From: Eutreptiella sp. 'Long Island Sound 2002'
Taxonomy: Eukaryota > Euglenozoa > Euglenophyceae > Eutreptiales > Eutreptiaceae
Assembly: GCA_964036045.1 (NCBI GenBank)
Contig: OZ038382.1
Location: 74,510,687-74,574,686 of the forward strand
Length of the DNA: 64,000 bases
Direction: 5' to 3'
Of this stretch, positions 10,638 to 21,843 are shown piece after piece (position 1 is the stretch's first letter; the number at the start of each line of letters is the position of its first letter). The notes under the pieces were generated by a model. The model saw nothing but the letters and a program-made list of their open reading frames with translations, did no database searches and had not been told where the DNA came from. Both the position numbers and the translations under genes were made by a program.

Positions 10638-11430
10638 ATGGATCCAAGAGAGGAGGACACCGACGTGAAGACGGCGCCAGCGCCTGAGGCACCGGCAAGG
10701 CCGGCACCTGGCGCTGTACCTTCGGTGGAGCCCTTACATGGGCCAGTGGATACGGCTGAGGACTCCCTGGATGGACTCCAGACGGCCTTCGGGGCCCTGT
10801 CCGTCGAAGAAGTGGTCTCTCAGCCTCAGCCTGTGAAGAGGAAGAGAGAGAACGAGAGCGAGAAGGATGCTGGAGAAGGAGCAGACGAAGGACAGGAACA
10901 AGGGCAAGACCCGGCGCATGACCCTACCTTCGAAGGCGCACCAAGCGCTTCTGGCCTCCACGCATCACCCTCTCCTATAACCACCACACTCCCAGCCGCT
11001 GCAACATCCACTTCCACAACCAACCCGCCTATGGCAGAGGGCACAGGCTTTACTGGCATGCCTCCCTACCCCGCCTATGGTATGGGCCCACCTACCACTG
11101 CGCTCCATGAGGCAACTACTGCCAGTGAGCCGGTGGCTTCCAGCTCTGCGCCGCGATGGTATGCGGCTGACCATCCCCATCCACTACACGCTACTGGAAC
11201 CTATATGGATGTTCCTGGGTATGCTCCTGGGTATGCACCTGGGTATGCACCCTTGAGTGGGTTGAGGAGAGGACCAGAGTCTCTTGGAGGCAGGAGTAGA
11301 GGATCGGGAAGATCCTCCAACAGGTCCCTGACGCGGTCGGAGATCAACGAGGTGCTCCGAGGAGCCACTTCAAAAATCGTGGGCGACCTCACGCAAGAGA
11401 TCAGGGAGAAACTGGAGCCCCTGATGATCC
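10638..11430 (+). CDS. gag: element II Gag, N-terminal part (split by insertion)
   Basis: The ATG at 10638 follows a 100-base leader after the primer site. The product is rich in Ala, Pro, Ser and Glu with no fold that I recognise. It has a short PGYAPGYAPGYAP repeat (~residues 194-206), an Arg/Ser-rich stretch (SRGSGRSSNRS), then a helix reading EINEVLRGATSKIVGDLTQE near residue 240. The frame continues into element III only as far as 11486 and stops. The genuine continuation is at 28354: codon CCG is made of base 11430 and bases 28354-28355. With the second part, Gag would have 835 residues. Expression of intact Gag from this copy is impossible as it stands. Confidence 0.75.
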
Positions 11431-14276
11431 TGACGCGTTCCCCTGGGGGGCCGGCCACGGGACGCTGCGGTGACACGCACAGGTGAGCAGGCAGGCAAAG
11501 CACTACGCTCACAAGGGCATGAATACGCTCGTGTCATGTGACAAAGCGTTTCAGAATCCTTTCCACTCTGAAATGAGGGAATGAAAGTATGTACAGCAAC
11601 ACATCAGGAAATGTACACATGAGGTTAAGACTGGACTGGGGTAAGGGCATCACAGGACAATAGACACTCTATCCCTACTTGTATCCAAATCCCAGGTCCG
11701 ACCCTCTCAGTGGCTGGTGGGGGCGGGGGCTCAAACACAACTCATGCCCTGCTCAGTCCGGACCCTGAAACCCTGGCAATAGGGGGTGTCCCGCCCAGCC
11801 ACAGTCGAGTTCCTGGGAACCAAGGTGCTCCAAGGCCAACCGACGGTGGCTCCCTATGCTCCCTTGACGGCAGGTCCCAACTCCACTCTGAGCCAGAGAT
11901 ATGGCCCTGCCATTATCCCTCAGGAGTTGGTAGCTGAAAATCGGCTGTTTCAGCCCAAACTGATATTAGCTTGAAAAACTCCAAAATTAACCCCTCGTCC
12001 GGACCCGCCAGAGGCAAGGACGAGGCCACTGACCCTATGCCCTTCGCATAGGAACTCCCTGGAGCCCTCACCCAACCTGGTTCCCTCTGAGATCCCGGCA
12101 TCAGGGCACCACGGGTTCGTCATGTGGGGTCATAACTGCCAAAATGGCAAAATCGGCCGTCTCGGGCGACCGTCCAGGGTAGGAAATCTTGGCGATATTG
12201 ACGCGCCAAGCCTTGATTCACAACCCTTGATATCCCCTTTGGTCCCATGCCCTGGGTTATCGCTTGCTGTCACGCTGGCTGTTTACTGTTCACCGAGGGG
12301 ATGACCACACGGACGGGGCAGAAAGCAACATGCGGTGCAAAGGGGGGATCGTGGATCGCACCAAAAGTTGAATAACTCCGGATGAGCCAGAGGAACAAAT
12401 ACGAAACTCAAGGGCGTTTAACCCTCGGTCATATGCTACAATATGCGCGCTTTCTTTCTGGCTAGATCCCGTGCCCCATGGAGATATGGTAATTCCAATA
12501 TGGCATACAATGGCAAAAATAGCGAAATTTGGCCAAAGTGGCCCGCACTCATGATTCCATATCTCCATGGCCACGGCGAGGATCCTTTCAACCAAAGATG
12601 CGATAGACGCATGGGACTTAGGTCCCAATAGATGCCACTTGCCATACCTCATGGTCGCCTCTAGCTATTTTTCCCATTGGAGGGAAAGTGACACACGTAT
12701 GGGGCAGAATGGCAACATGCCCCAACTTGGGTGACTCACAACTCTCCCATCGAGAGGAGAGGCCACATGGGGAAACATCCCATTTGATGCGGGTTTACGT
12801 GCCCTCTCCGAATTGCCCTTCCCCTTGGTCAAGTGGCGCACGCAACCTCAGGGGTGAACTCAGGGGGAGAAGGAGTTTGTGGCCATTTTGGGCAAAACGG
12901 CCAAAATTCACCCAAAAGTGGTCCCTCCAAATATCGTATCTCCGTTTCACGAAAGATAGGAGCCTCGGGCTTTTTCATGGATGCAAACCGAAGCTTTGCT
13001 TCCCTTTTGCAACAAGGGTTGAGGTTCAAAGCACAATGAAAGCATTTTTAACGCCTCAATTCTTTGAAGCACACTATTTATGGGAAAAAGTGCATATATC
13101 GGCGATATTGGCATGAACATATCTTTGGGACCTTGAGGAGGGAAAAAAATATGAGTAAACACTTTTGGAGTAGGCCCATAGTAGGTGCTTTCAAACATGC
13201 ACACTATGGTTAGATTGTCTCCGCCCACTCGTGTCATTAGTGCTTGCATATGAGCACGTGTGCAAAGAGGCAATATGGCACGCGTGCTCACAAGGCGACA
13301 TTATATAAAATAGAAGACAAGGTTGTAGAAATCAACCAAGCCATCCACGATGTCCTTCGTGGTCTCTACTTTACATATTGCCTTAGTTCGAGGCTCAACT
13401 CCCCATAGGCTTCGAGTACGAGCCTCGGGTGTTTGGCCATTTTGGCCTAATTTTCGACCAAAACTTGCCCTCTTTTGAAAATAGAGTTTTGGTACGCATT
13501 GAATTGCGTGGAGCCATCGTTGAGTTGGCTCGTAAAACGAAAATGGCCTCGGGCTTTTGGTCTTGTGAGCATTGTGTTCGGTCATTAACGTTCATGCTCA
13601 CAAGGCCACAAAGTTAGCGTTTGCGCACGCAAACGACTTGGGTTTGCGAGACCCATAGGCTGCCTAAAACACCGCCATTGCCCGCTTCCCTAAGCAAGAT
13701 GATATGCCCGCGTGAAAGGGGCATGGATGAAAGACATAGGGGGGAGACGTAGGGTTCCGTGCGAACTCTTGGTCCTTGAGAAGCATGAGTTCGCACGATC
13801 GACGGAAAGCCTTGCGCGCTGATTTTCTCGAAAACGCAACGGCGAAAAATTCTGGTGAACACACCAGATGAAAGTACATTAAATACCCTCTAGATTCAGC
13901 CCTTGAGTTCTCTTAGAACCTCACAGGTACTCGAGAAAAGTCAATCACAAAACTCGCCACGGAGAAGCGACGAAGGCGCGAGAACAGGCGACATCAGGCG
14001 GCAATTTCACGACAATTAGAAATCGCGGTAGAAATCGGGTATTTCACCGATTTCTGCCCGAAAATCGATCAAGACAATAAAATCACGGTAATTCTACATC
14101 GATTTATTGGTTAGAAATCGGATTCCAGATTTCACGGGTTAGACAACAGGGATAGCCGGTGTCAACGGCTTCCGCACGGGTGTGACGGCTCGCAGGCCTC
14201 TGGGCCATGGGCCATAACGGGTGTGACGGCTCACAGGCCTCCAGGCCATGGGCCATAGGTTCCGGGTACCGCTTCA
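11431..14276 (-). repeat. element III 3' LTR (2846 bp)
   Basis: Read on the minus strand it starts TGAAGCGGTACC (14276) and ends GAACGCGTCA (11431). Two blocks are shared with the right side: 12661-14276 (direct copy at 26738-28349) and 11431-12651 (inverted copy at 25195-26416). A 9 bp joiner, 12652-12660, lies between the blocks. By eye the blocks are nearly identical to their partners, which suggests a fairly recent insertion. Confidence 0.75.
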
Positions 14277-14287
14277 CCCCCCTCCTT
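14277..14287 (-). other. element III polypurine tract
   Basis: AAGGAGGGGGG on the minus strand, immediately before the TG of the 3' LTR. This position sets the orientation of the element and the LTR boundary. Confidence 0.75.
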
Positions 14288-15754
14288 AGAGCAAACCCTG
14301 GGGGGGGGCTCGATAACACCCAAGCATGGCAGCGGGTACCCAGGACCATCCCCTGAAGGGGGGGGGGGTGTCACATCCTCACTTCAGGCCGGTCTGCGGG
14401 TTAGGTTGCCCATCGCGATCCCACGGTAAAACAGGTATGATGCTGTAACTGTTAGTAACCGCAAGTATAGTATCAAGTATCAAGTCCCGGGTCCTGGCGG
14501 CGATTGTTCGGCATCCAAAGGACCCGTTAACCCATACCAGGCGCACCGGGTGCCGGCTGCTACGGTCACCACCACAGTGGCAGTGGCATACACGGCCAAC
14601 ATAGGCGACACACGACGACCGAGGTGGTCCCACAGGTCGAGAGCGACCACAAAGATCCATCAGGCTACCCCAAGCTTCCCAAGGCCCGCCGACTGGGGAG
14701 AGTCCCCACGGGTCCTTCCTCGGGCGCACCATGTCCATATCGATACGACGCGAGTCCAGAGTGTCACAGCCGAACGAGCTCCTCCTTAAGGGATCGGGCA
14801 TCAAGGCCGTCTTTTCCCTCGCCCTATTACCACGAAGGCCATACATGAGGGAGTCCTCATGCAGTGTGGGCGGAGGCGTCGACTCCTCAAACCAGCAGTT
14901 TCCCAGGCAGACTGACCGGGGTCAGGAGCACCGGAGGCCGCCATCCGACTGCAAGTGCGTCTGCGAGTCGGTAGGCTCACACTGGGACTGACAGTGGCGG
15001 ACCGCTGGGAGTGTAGTCAGGCAACTGGGCTTCCCGCCTGGCGCCATCAGGATCTCCACATCACAGCGAATAGGGCAATACGGTATCGAGGGTACTCAAA
15101 CAGATGAATATGTACTGAGGTAGTGGTCCAGGGTGGACCATATGTAAGAACATGTAAACGGCGACTCAGGGCGCCTTCGTAGTCGATTCGCATCCCATCT
15201 GAGGGTAAAACAGTCCATACTGTGGTGATGGGCTGACATACAAATGCACATATCCTGGGGGGGCAGAAAAGCAAAACAAGCGAGGTAAATAGGCGTGTAA
15301 ACACACTCTGAACAGAGCGCCAAACCACGCCACGGTCAGAATAAGGCAAATGCAGGAGGTTGGACAGGAAAACGCCTGAGTTCAGGCCATATATAGTCTG
15401 CAGACACACGTCGACTGGTCTGGATCCCGCAAATGCCATGGGGCCAGACCACACACCAAAAAACGCAATGCCGATGACAGCGGCATCCGTTGCGCAACGT
15501 CGTATGGGCTTCAAGGCCCCAAAAGCTCAGAAAAATGAAGGTCAGTCGCCCTACCTGGTTTCCCAGGGGTTTAACAGGGGGGGGAGTGAGGAATAGAAGA
15601 AGAGAGGGGCCATCCTCCTCTGGATTCAGCAGGGGGGGTATATGGCCACTCTGATGGCAGGTCACCGGAAGATGTAAGAGAGCAAGCAAGTAAGGGACGA
15701 TCCGTCGACCTCACAAGCGCTGAAAACACATCAGGGGAGAGCTCAGGGCGCTGA
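14288..15754 (-). other. element III 3' untranslated region
   Basis: About 1.47 kb between the pol stop and the polypurine tract. It contains two G-runs (near 14301 and 14359) and short open frames on both strands without motifs. No gene is supported. Confidence 0.5.
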
Positions 15755-18700
15755 TCAGGCACCCCTGGCTGCAATCGCCCGGGTGAGTGCTGCCAAGTCC
15801 GAAACGTGGATCTTGGTCTTGTGCTTGCGGATGTACTCCATGAAGGGAGTATTGACCCGCGGCACGAACGAGGAGACGGGTTCCCAGGTATCGTGGGACG
15901 GCCCATAGCCTCGCAAACGAACCTTGAACTCCAGACCTCCGGCTGCCGAGGCTTTCGGACGCTGAGCCAGGATCTTCTCGACAGTATAGTCGTCCTGCTC
16001 AGCATAGTCATCATCCGAATCAGCCTCATGTGCGGCATAGCTCAGGGACACATGTTGGCCACGGAGGTCGGGTTCCCGCACACGGAGTTGACTCTCGTGG
16101 CGCTCCCGGAACTGTCCGTGACCCACCTTGATGCGGTAGGTGTCCTCACCAATCCTGCGGACCACCTCTCCGGGTGTGAACCAGGTTTTGGTGCGGTGGG
16201 TGCCCATAGGGCGGGGTCTGATCACCCACACCGGGTCTCCCACCCTGAACTTCTGCGCTGTCGAGCTCGGGGCGGACTTCTGACGCTCAGCATGCTCCTT
16301 CTCGAGCTCCTGGCGGATGTCCCGCGCCGTTTGCTCTTGCCGCGCGAAGAATTCCTTGGCATCCATAGCCATGCCATCACCAGACAAGGGAAGTCCCCTA
16401 CCCAGGGGGTCCCTGCCGAACAGAATCTGGTGAGGGGACAAACCGCCCGGAGTGGGGGTGTCATGATGGGCCTTCAGAGCAGGCCACATCTCCTCAAACC
16501 AGTTCCGACGTGGATTGGTGATGTGGATCTTGCGCAGCTTCTCGAACAGCTGCCGTCCGGCCACTTCAGCACGGCCGTTAGACCGGCTGAGATAGGCGAC
16601 GCTCTTGGCGTGACGTATTCCCATGAGGGAACACATAGCCTTGAACCAGCCACCAGTAAACTGGGGCCCTCGGTCACTGCAAATGGTGCGGGGGATGTCA
16701 AAGACGGTCAGCCAATGACGAATCATCATGACTGCCACTTCCTTGGCAAGCAACCCCTTTTTGCGTGCCGGAACGGCTACTACGTAGCCACTGTGGCGAT
16801 CCACACAAAGAACCACACAGTCAAAGGTCTTCTTGCCAATGTGCACTTCGGGCATGGAGAAGATGTCCATGGCCACGCTCTCCATGGGCTGGTCAGGAAC
16901 CGGGGTCCATTGGGCTTCCCCCTTGACGTTCCGGTTGTCGGGATTGCAGGCCTGGCAGACCGAACAACCCTTCCTGACCTTCTTGATGGCGGTGTAGAGA
17001 ACGATATCGTCGATCTCGAACCGGCGCTGCATGTCAAGGGCTTGCTCCTTGACCCCTGGGTGCAGCATGTGGTGGTGCCAAGCTTCGCAAAGCTCGAGCA
17101 CCCGGGACTCCGGTACTAGCAGCCTACCATTCCGGTAGAGCTTGCCATCTTCCTCGGTCAGCCCCTTTGGCCACTGCTGCCCGTCGTCAGGATCGGTCAC
17201 AGCCCTATACTCGGCCGCAAAGGCCTCAGACTTGGCGTAATCGTCGGTCCAGTCGTCCTGGAGGCAAGACTCCGGGAAGAGGTGCTTGTCGGACTCAGCT
17301 CCCTCAGGGGCGAGTACACTGACCGCTCTGCTCACCCTCTTTCCGAGGGGGGCATCCGCAGCCATGACGACGAAGCATTTTACACCCTCCTCCTCCATCA
17401 GGCGCTCCATCTCGATGATCCTCTTGGCTTCAGCGGTCTCAGCCTCATCGCCATGGGCAGAGATTTCCGTCATGCCCTTGCTGGCGGGATAGGCCCACCT
17501 GCTGAGACAGTCCGCCACGGTGTTATCCTTTCCAGGAATATACACAACCGTGAGGTCGAACTTGGCCAAGGTCTCATGCCATCTTGCCCGTCGGGAGGCG
17601 GGACCTGAGGGGGTGTCCACGTGCTCCTTGTGCCACGACTGCAGACTCTGATGGTCGGTGCAGACGGTGACGGGATGGAGGGCTATGTACCCAGCCCATT
17701 TCCTGAGAGCCATGACGATGGCATACGCCTCCTTTTCACGGGGCGTCCACGTCCGTCTCTGGCCTTCCCCCAGGACTCGGCTCCAGAAGGCCACGGGCAC
17801 GTGCCTCCCGTCGTCAAGCACTTGCTCCAACACAGCGCCAATGGCGTAGTCGGAAGAGTCGGTGCGCAGGACGAACCCTCGGTCGGGATCCACGAGGTGC
17901 AGACCCACTGCGGATAGCAGCGCCTGCTTCATCCCCCCAAAGGCACGGTCGGACTCAGCTGTCCAGACCAGAGCCTTCTTGGACCCCTTCTTGGTCTCCT
18001 CTCGGTTGCCCTTGAGCATGGTCGTCATGGGGGCTGCATACTCGGCATACATTTTGATATACCCCGAGTAGTAGTTGCAGAACCCCAGATACGCCCGTAG
18101 CTCAGAGACCGTCTTGGGCTTTTCCCAGTGCTCAATCGCAGCCACCTTGCCAGGTATGGGCTTTCGCTGCCCGTTTCCGACTACGTGGCCAGCGAAGACC
18201 ACCTCGCTTACCGCAATGGTGGCCTTGTCACTGCTGCCCGTGAGTTTGTGCCGAACCAGAAGGTCCAGCACTCGAGTGACGTCCCTCTCGTGTGCCTCCA
18301 GGAGCTCCTCGTAGCTCATACTGGGGTCCCCGGACGCGATGATCACGTCGTCCACGAAGGGGTCCGCACAGTCGCGCACCGGCTCAAGCAGGTTCTCCAG
18401 CATCCGCTGAAAAGCCGCATTGCCGTTGGTAACGCGCATGGGCATCACCTTCCACTGGAGAGGTCCAAGTGGGGTGCTGATGGCTGTGCAGGCACGGGAC
18501 TCCTCGGCGAGAGGCATCTGGTGATAACCATGTTTCAGGTCAATCACCGTGAAGATCCTCCGCCGGTGTTGTTTTTGCAGCATGTCCTCAATGAGGGGCA
18601 GCGTATAGCTGTCGTGCTGCGTTTGGGCGTTCAGGCCGCGGTAGTCGACCACGAGCCGCCACTCACCGGCCACCTTCTTGGGGACGACGAAGCACGGAGA

Positions 18701-19273
18701 GGCCCATTCGGAGTGGCACGGCTCGAGCCAACCCCTCTGGATGAAGTCACGGAGGATCTTCTCCATGGCCTCTTTCCTCTCGCCCCTCAGGGCAAACTCC
18801 GGGTGCCGATACACACGGGGGTCCTGCTTCAGTCGTATCTTGGCCTCGCCATACGGTCCACGCACCGGTGGGGGAAACACAGGCTTACCGCTGAAGAAGG
18901 TATCACCATACTTCTGCTTCAGCCTGGCCCTCAATGCCTGAATCTTGGGGCAATCATCGGACTCCGCCTTGGCTTTTCCGGGCACCTGGACCACGGAGCT
19001 TACTTGAGGGGTAGCTACTCCGCTCGCTTTCGGCTCAGGTGGTCTTCCCAGGTAGCCCAAAGGGCCATCTCTGGTCTTGCCTCGGAATAGATCGCCGTAG
19101 GTGGATGGGTTACCCCCGATTGGCTGGTCCTGGCTGGATAGGTGGTCCAGCACCCTCTGCACGAAGGTGTTCCCGTCATAGGAACCAGAGACGATCGAGT
19201 CCACTTCCCACCAGGCTTTGTCCTGGCCTTTGCCCTCACGCTGGTTTCCCCAGTCCTGAAAGGGCTGATCCAT
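15755..19273 (-). CDS. pol: element III pol: RT, RNase H, integrase, chromodomain
   Basis: 1172 codons. Reverse transcriptase has WRLVVDYRGLNAQT, the catalytic FVDD at 18360-18349 (about residue 305) and the usual LGFCNYYSGYI thumb/connection. RNase H has LRTDSSDYAIGAVLEQ, KEAYAIVMAL and TDHQSL, then GKDNTVADCLSR. Integrase has the HHCC zinc site (H..H around HHMLHPGVK, CSVCQAC) and catalytic Asp in MDIFS, Asp in SDRGPQF and Glu in GRAEVAGRQ. The C-terminus has a chromodomain (YTVEKILAQ ... DTWEPVSSF, about residues 1095-1140), which in chromoviruses targets integration to chromatin. The domain is intact from end to end. A TAG codon lies directly before its first Met (19274-19276), and the upstream in-frame stretch continues to 19504. 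Pol is therefore probably joined to protease in intact copies, with this start accidental. Confidence 0.9.
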   Translation of the reverse strand: MDQPFQDWGNQREGKGQDKAWWEVDSIVSGSYDGNTFVQRVLDHLSSQDQPIGGNPSTYGDLFRGKTRDGPLGYLGRPPEPKASGVATPQVSSVVQVPGKAKAESDDCPKIQALRARLKQKYGDTFFSGKPVFPPPVRGPYGEAKIRLKQDPRVYRHPEFALRGERKEAMEKILRDFIQRGWLEPCHSEWASPCFVVPKKVAGEWRLVVDYRGLNAQTQHDSYTLPLIEDMLQKQHRRRIFTVIDLKHGYHQMPLAEESRACTAISTPLGPLQWKVMPMRVTNGNAAFQRMLENLLEPVRDCADPFVDDVIIASGDPSMSYEELLEAHERDVTRVLDLLVRHKLTGSSDKATIAVSEVVFAGHVVGNGQRKPIPGKVAAIEHWEKPKTVSELRAYLGFCNYYSGYIKMYAEYAAPMTTMLKGNREETKKGSKKALVWTAESDRAFGGMKQALLSAVGLHLVDPDRGFVLRTDSSDYAIGAVLEQVLDDGRHVPVAFWSRVLGEGQRRTWTPREKEAYAIVMALRKWAGYIALHPVTVCTDHQSLQSWHKEHVDTPSGPASRRARWHETLAKFDLTVVYIPGKDNTVADCLSRWAYPASKGMTEISAHGDEAETAEAKRIIEMERLMEEEGVKCFVVMAADAPLGKRVSRAVSVLAPEGAESDKHLFPESCLQDDWTDDYAKSEAFAAEYRAVTDPDDGQQWPKGLTEEDGKLYRNGRLLVPESRVLELCEAWHHHMLHPGVKEQALDMQRRFEIDDIVLYTAIKKVRKGCSVCQACNPDNRNVKGEAQWTPVPDQPMESVAMDIFSMPEVHIGKKTFDCVVLCVDRHSGYVVAVPARKKGLLAKEVAVMMIRHWLTVFDIPRTICSDRGPQFTGGWFKAMCSLMGIRHAKSVAYLSRSNGRAEVAGRQLFEKLRKIHITNPRRNWFEEMWPALKAHHDTPTPGGLSPHQILFGRDPLGRGLPLSGDGMAMDAKEFFARQEQTARDIRQELEKEHAERQKSAPSSTAQKFRVGDPVWVIRPRPMGTHRTKTWFTPGEVVRRIGEDTYRIKVGHGQFRERHESQLRVREPDLRGQHVSLSYAAHEADSDDDYAEQDDYTVEKILAQRPKASAAGGLEFKVRLRGYGPSHDTWEPVSSFVPRVNTPFMEYIRKHKTKIHVSDLAALTRAIAARGA

Positions 19274-19337
19274 CTACCCCTGAACCAGAACCCACTCCTC
19301 TTCAGTGAGGGGGTCTTCCGATTCTGATTCTTCGATG

Positions 19338-20786
19338 TCAACAGGGGGAACCGCAAAGCATTGCCGCCATGGCTCCGCTATGATGCGGTTGACACACAGG
19401 GAAATCGGTGGCGTCGGCCTGATCAAGGCCCCCATCCACATAGTGGAATTCCGTTGGCCATCTCTGGCGTGGCATGGGCTGTCCCTTAGCGTCCTGATAG
19501 ACACTCTCTCCAGCCGGTAGGACGACCTTGTTTAAGGTCCTGGTGGTCAATGAGGCTACCCAATGTCGGGTACTTTCCTCCTCGGTGCATCCCATAGCAA
19601 CAAAGAGCACTGCCTTGGAGCGGTCCTTGCGAATCTTCGCTATCGCTCTTGGAATGTCCCAACGGGGGCAATGGATCCACATCAATCCCTGATGCGGACC
19701 CCAGTGCTTCTTCCACGCGGAGTCCTGGGCGCTCCAGTACTTCTCACAAACCCGAAGATGGGCGGAGGTTCCTGAAGAGAACGCATCCAGGGCCAGATCC
19801 GACGCTCCCAGGTCCGCGACCACTCGGTTCGCCACTTCCGGCATTACGCCGTATTCCTGGTTTGCTGGCCCAGTGGGCTCAGTGTCCAGCGCGGCCACTT
19901 CGAGCTGATTGCGTTCGGGGTGGATCCATTGGCATTCCACATGGTGCTCAGGTGACGAAAGCAACGAGAGCTGGTCGTCCTGGTACAGGGTCATGGAGGC
20001 CTGGGCCGGGAGGACGCCGGAGTCCGTGTCCATCATGAAGTCGTATCCGACGATCATGTCCCAGTCCATCTCGGCCTCGTAGAAGCGACCGTGCAGGAGG
20101 ATTTCCTTGCCGAGGTCTGGGCGGCTCAGCTCACGATGGTTCACGAACTGCAGCCCAATGGCCGCTTCCTTCGTGCCTCCCACCATGTACTGGCCGTTCG
20201 CCACCTTCAGCCTGACAGGTTTCCGACTGTCGGTCAGACACTCTGGTGGAAGTAGGCCAGCCTTGACCAAGCTGACTTGAGCTCCCGTGTCGACCAACAC
20301 GTCGAAAACCTTTTCCACTTCCCCGCATAAGGCACGGACCTTAAGATGCAACTGCCGCTCGCGACCGACACGGCGCACGGCGTGCAAACTCAGGATCTCC
20401 GGCCGTTCCAGAAGCTCAACAAGCGACTGGTGCAGGTCGTGGACAATGGGCTCAGGCTGCCCATCTGCAGCATCCAGCTGCGGTCCGGGTGATCCTCCGA
20501 TACTCTCGGATAGATCTTGTAGTACATCAAACACATTCTTGGTCGCGAAGGACGGACGGGTGCAAGGGTTCGTGCCTTCACTTGCCCTCACCCCGCCTCC
20601 GCGACTGGGTGCCGGACCGGGCCTTCCGCCCGCGGCAGTCCCTTTGTGCTTATCGACTCCCGACTGGGATGGTTCGGCGCTTCCCACGTCACCATCCATG
20701 CGACCGCCCTCGCTGGGGCCCTTGGCTGCAGGGGCTCCGCTAGGGGGCGTCGGTTGTGGAAGTAGGGGAAGTCTCCTCGGCATCAA
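19338..20786 (-). CDS. pro: element III protease region with an extra module
   Basis: Retropepsin-type aspartic protease: VLVDTGAQVSLV (catalytic Asp near 20293) and the flap/hydrophobic end DMIVGYDFM. It is followed by a second conserved module (LALDAFSSGTSAHLRVCEKY ... WIHCPRWDIPRAI ... VVLPAGESVY, about 19820-19480). A module of this shape also follows the protease in element II. Its 5' end overlaps the gag frame by 47 bases in another frame, consistent with ribosomal frameshifting between Gag and Pro. Near 19395 the frame slips: DATDFPVC continues sensibly only in the neighbouring frame as CVNRIIAEPWRQ. This copy therefore carries a small indel before pol. Confidence 0.75.
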   Translation of the reverse strand: MMPRRLPLLPQPTPPSGAPAAKGPSEGGRMDGDVGSAEPSQSGVDKHKGTAAGGRPGPAPSRGGGVRASEGTNPCTRPSFATKNVFDVLQDLSESIGGSPGPQLDAADGQPEPIVHDLHQSLVELLERPEILSLHAVRRVGRERQLHLKVRALCGEVEKVFDVLVDTGAQVSLVKAGLLPPECLTDSRKPVRLKVANGQYMVGGTKEAAIGLQFVNHRELSRPDLGKEILLHGRFYEAEMDWDMIVGYDFMMDTDSGVLPAQASMTLYQDDQLSLLSSPEHHVECQWIHPERNQLEVAALDTEPTGPANQEYGVMPEVANRVVADLGASDLALDAFSSGTSAHLRVCEKYWSAQDSAWKKHWGPHQGLMWIHCPRWDIPRAIAKIRKDRSKAVLFVAMGCTEEESTRHWVASLTTRTLNKVVLPAGESVYQDAKGQPMPRQRWPTEFHYVDGGLDQADATDFPVCQPHHSGAMAAMLCGSPC

Positions 20787-21843
20787 CCTCGTTGACGCCC
20801 TTCTTCCTTTCCCTTCTTTCCTTTCTAGTCATCTTGTTCTTGTCCTTGTTCTGGTCGTTCTGGTTGTTCTCCTTGTTCTTGTTGTCCGACCTGGGGACCC
20901 AGTTCCCCTTGATCTCCTGGATCTCCTTGGCCAACTCGGTCCCCACCGACGACATCACCTTCGCCAGCTCGTCCTTGTCGACCTCCACTTTGGCTTCCCG
21001 GATACCCGCGGGCGCACGCTTCTTCGACCCGTGCGCCTTCTTGTAAGCCTCCGTGTCGGCCTTGTGGACGGGGCATGTTCGGTGGTCATGGTTGAAGCCT
21101 CGCTTCCTCCCATAACACACGAAACAGCCCTGAGGGTGAGCTCGTATGAACTCCCCAAGGGACAGCGGAGGGTCGCCAATGCGGCGAGGGTCCCTCTTCT
21201 CCTGCTTCCTCCAACCCTGCTGCAGGGGCTTCCAGTTTCCCGGTTTGCTCCCCGCGCTCAGGTTTTTGGCCACGAAGGCACAAACGGCCACCTCGGCGGG
21301 CTCATCGTCGTCGTCATCGTCAACGAGAGTCTCATCGCCGCCGGCTCCCGCTGGGTCCATGGCAGCTTCCCCGCCAGGTCCCTCGCCAACGTAGTTGACG
21401 TCGCGGTCGCCGGGCCTCAACCCGCGGGTGGAGTGGAGGTTTCGGTACTCCTTGAGTACTTCCTCGCCAACCCACTCCAGGATCTCGTCGCAGCTCATCC
21501 GCGCCGGGATGGGCTGCAGACGGATGGTCTGGCCGCTCAACTCACACTCGTCAAGGCGCCACATCGCGGTCTTCTCCCGATCGCCCGAGACGGTGATGAG
21601 GAGAGCGTTCCGCAGGGAGTGCCGTTTGACATCCCGGGCCACGTTCTTCCTCGTCCAAGCCACCACGTTCGTATGATACTCTTTGGGGAGCATCATCTTG
21701 ACCGTGTGGTTGGACTTGGCCCTCTTGGATTCCTCCTTGGTGACCCTCTTGATCCATGCTTCCGGCAGCATGGAGAGCAGGCGAGCCTGCTCGTCACCCT
21801 CGTTCCAATCCTCCACGTTGCGGCGGAAAAGGGTGTATTGCCC
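20740..21843 (-). CDS. gag: element III Gag, C-terminal half with zinc knuckle
   Basis: 358 codons from the first Met (21816), open from just after an in-frame TGA at 21846-21844. The frame is the same as the upstream half. The text crosses the stop without loss of sense (LRDWRDF-stop-GQYTLFRRNVEDW), so a CGA-to-TGA change is likely. The knuckle CFVCYGRKRGFNHDHRTC is CX2CX8HX4C, longer than the usual CX2CX4HX4C. A basic, Asn/Lys-rich tail (DNKNKENNQNDQNKDKNK) follows. Confidence 0.7.
   Translation of the reverse strand, partial: GQYTLFRRNVEDWNEGDEQARLLSMLPEAWIKRVTKEESKRAKSNHTVKMMLPKEYHTNVVAWTRKNVARDVKRHSLRNALLITVSGDREKTAMWRLDECELSGQTIRLQPIPARMSCDEILEWVGEEVLKEYRNLHSTRGLRPGDRDVNYVGEGPGGEAAMDPAGAGGDETLVDDDDDDEPAEVAVCAFVAKNLSAGSKPGNWKPLQQGWRKQEKRDPRRIGDPPLSLGEFIRAHPQGCFVCYGRKRGFNHDHRTCPVHKADTEAYKKAHGSKKRAPAGIREAKVEVDKDELAKVMSSVGTELAKEIQEIKGNWVPRSDNKNKENNQNDQNKDKNKMTRKERRERKKGVNEVDAEETSPTSTTDAP

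Noticed and set aside
11431-12651. Reading the TG...CA block at 11431-12651 and its inverse at 25195-26416 as two independent solo LTRs
   Set aside because: Neither block has its own target duplication, whereas 11431-28349 as a whole has ATCC on both sides and restores the gag frame when removed.
15806-17119. 437-codon plus-strand frame opposite pol, and a 526-codon plus frame at 20287-21867
   Set aside because: Antisense shadows of element III pol, protease and gag, whose minus-strand products carry clear domains.
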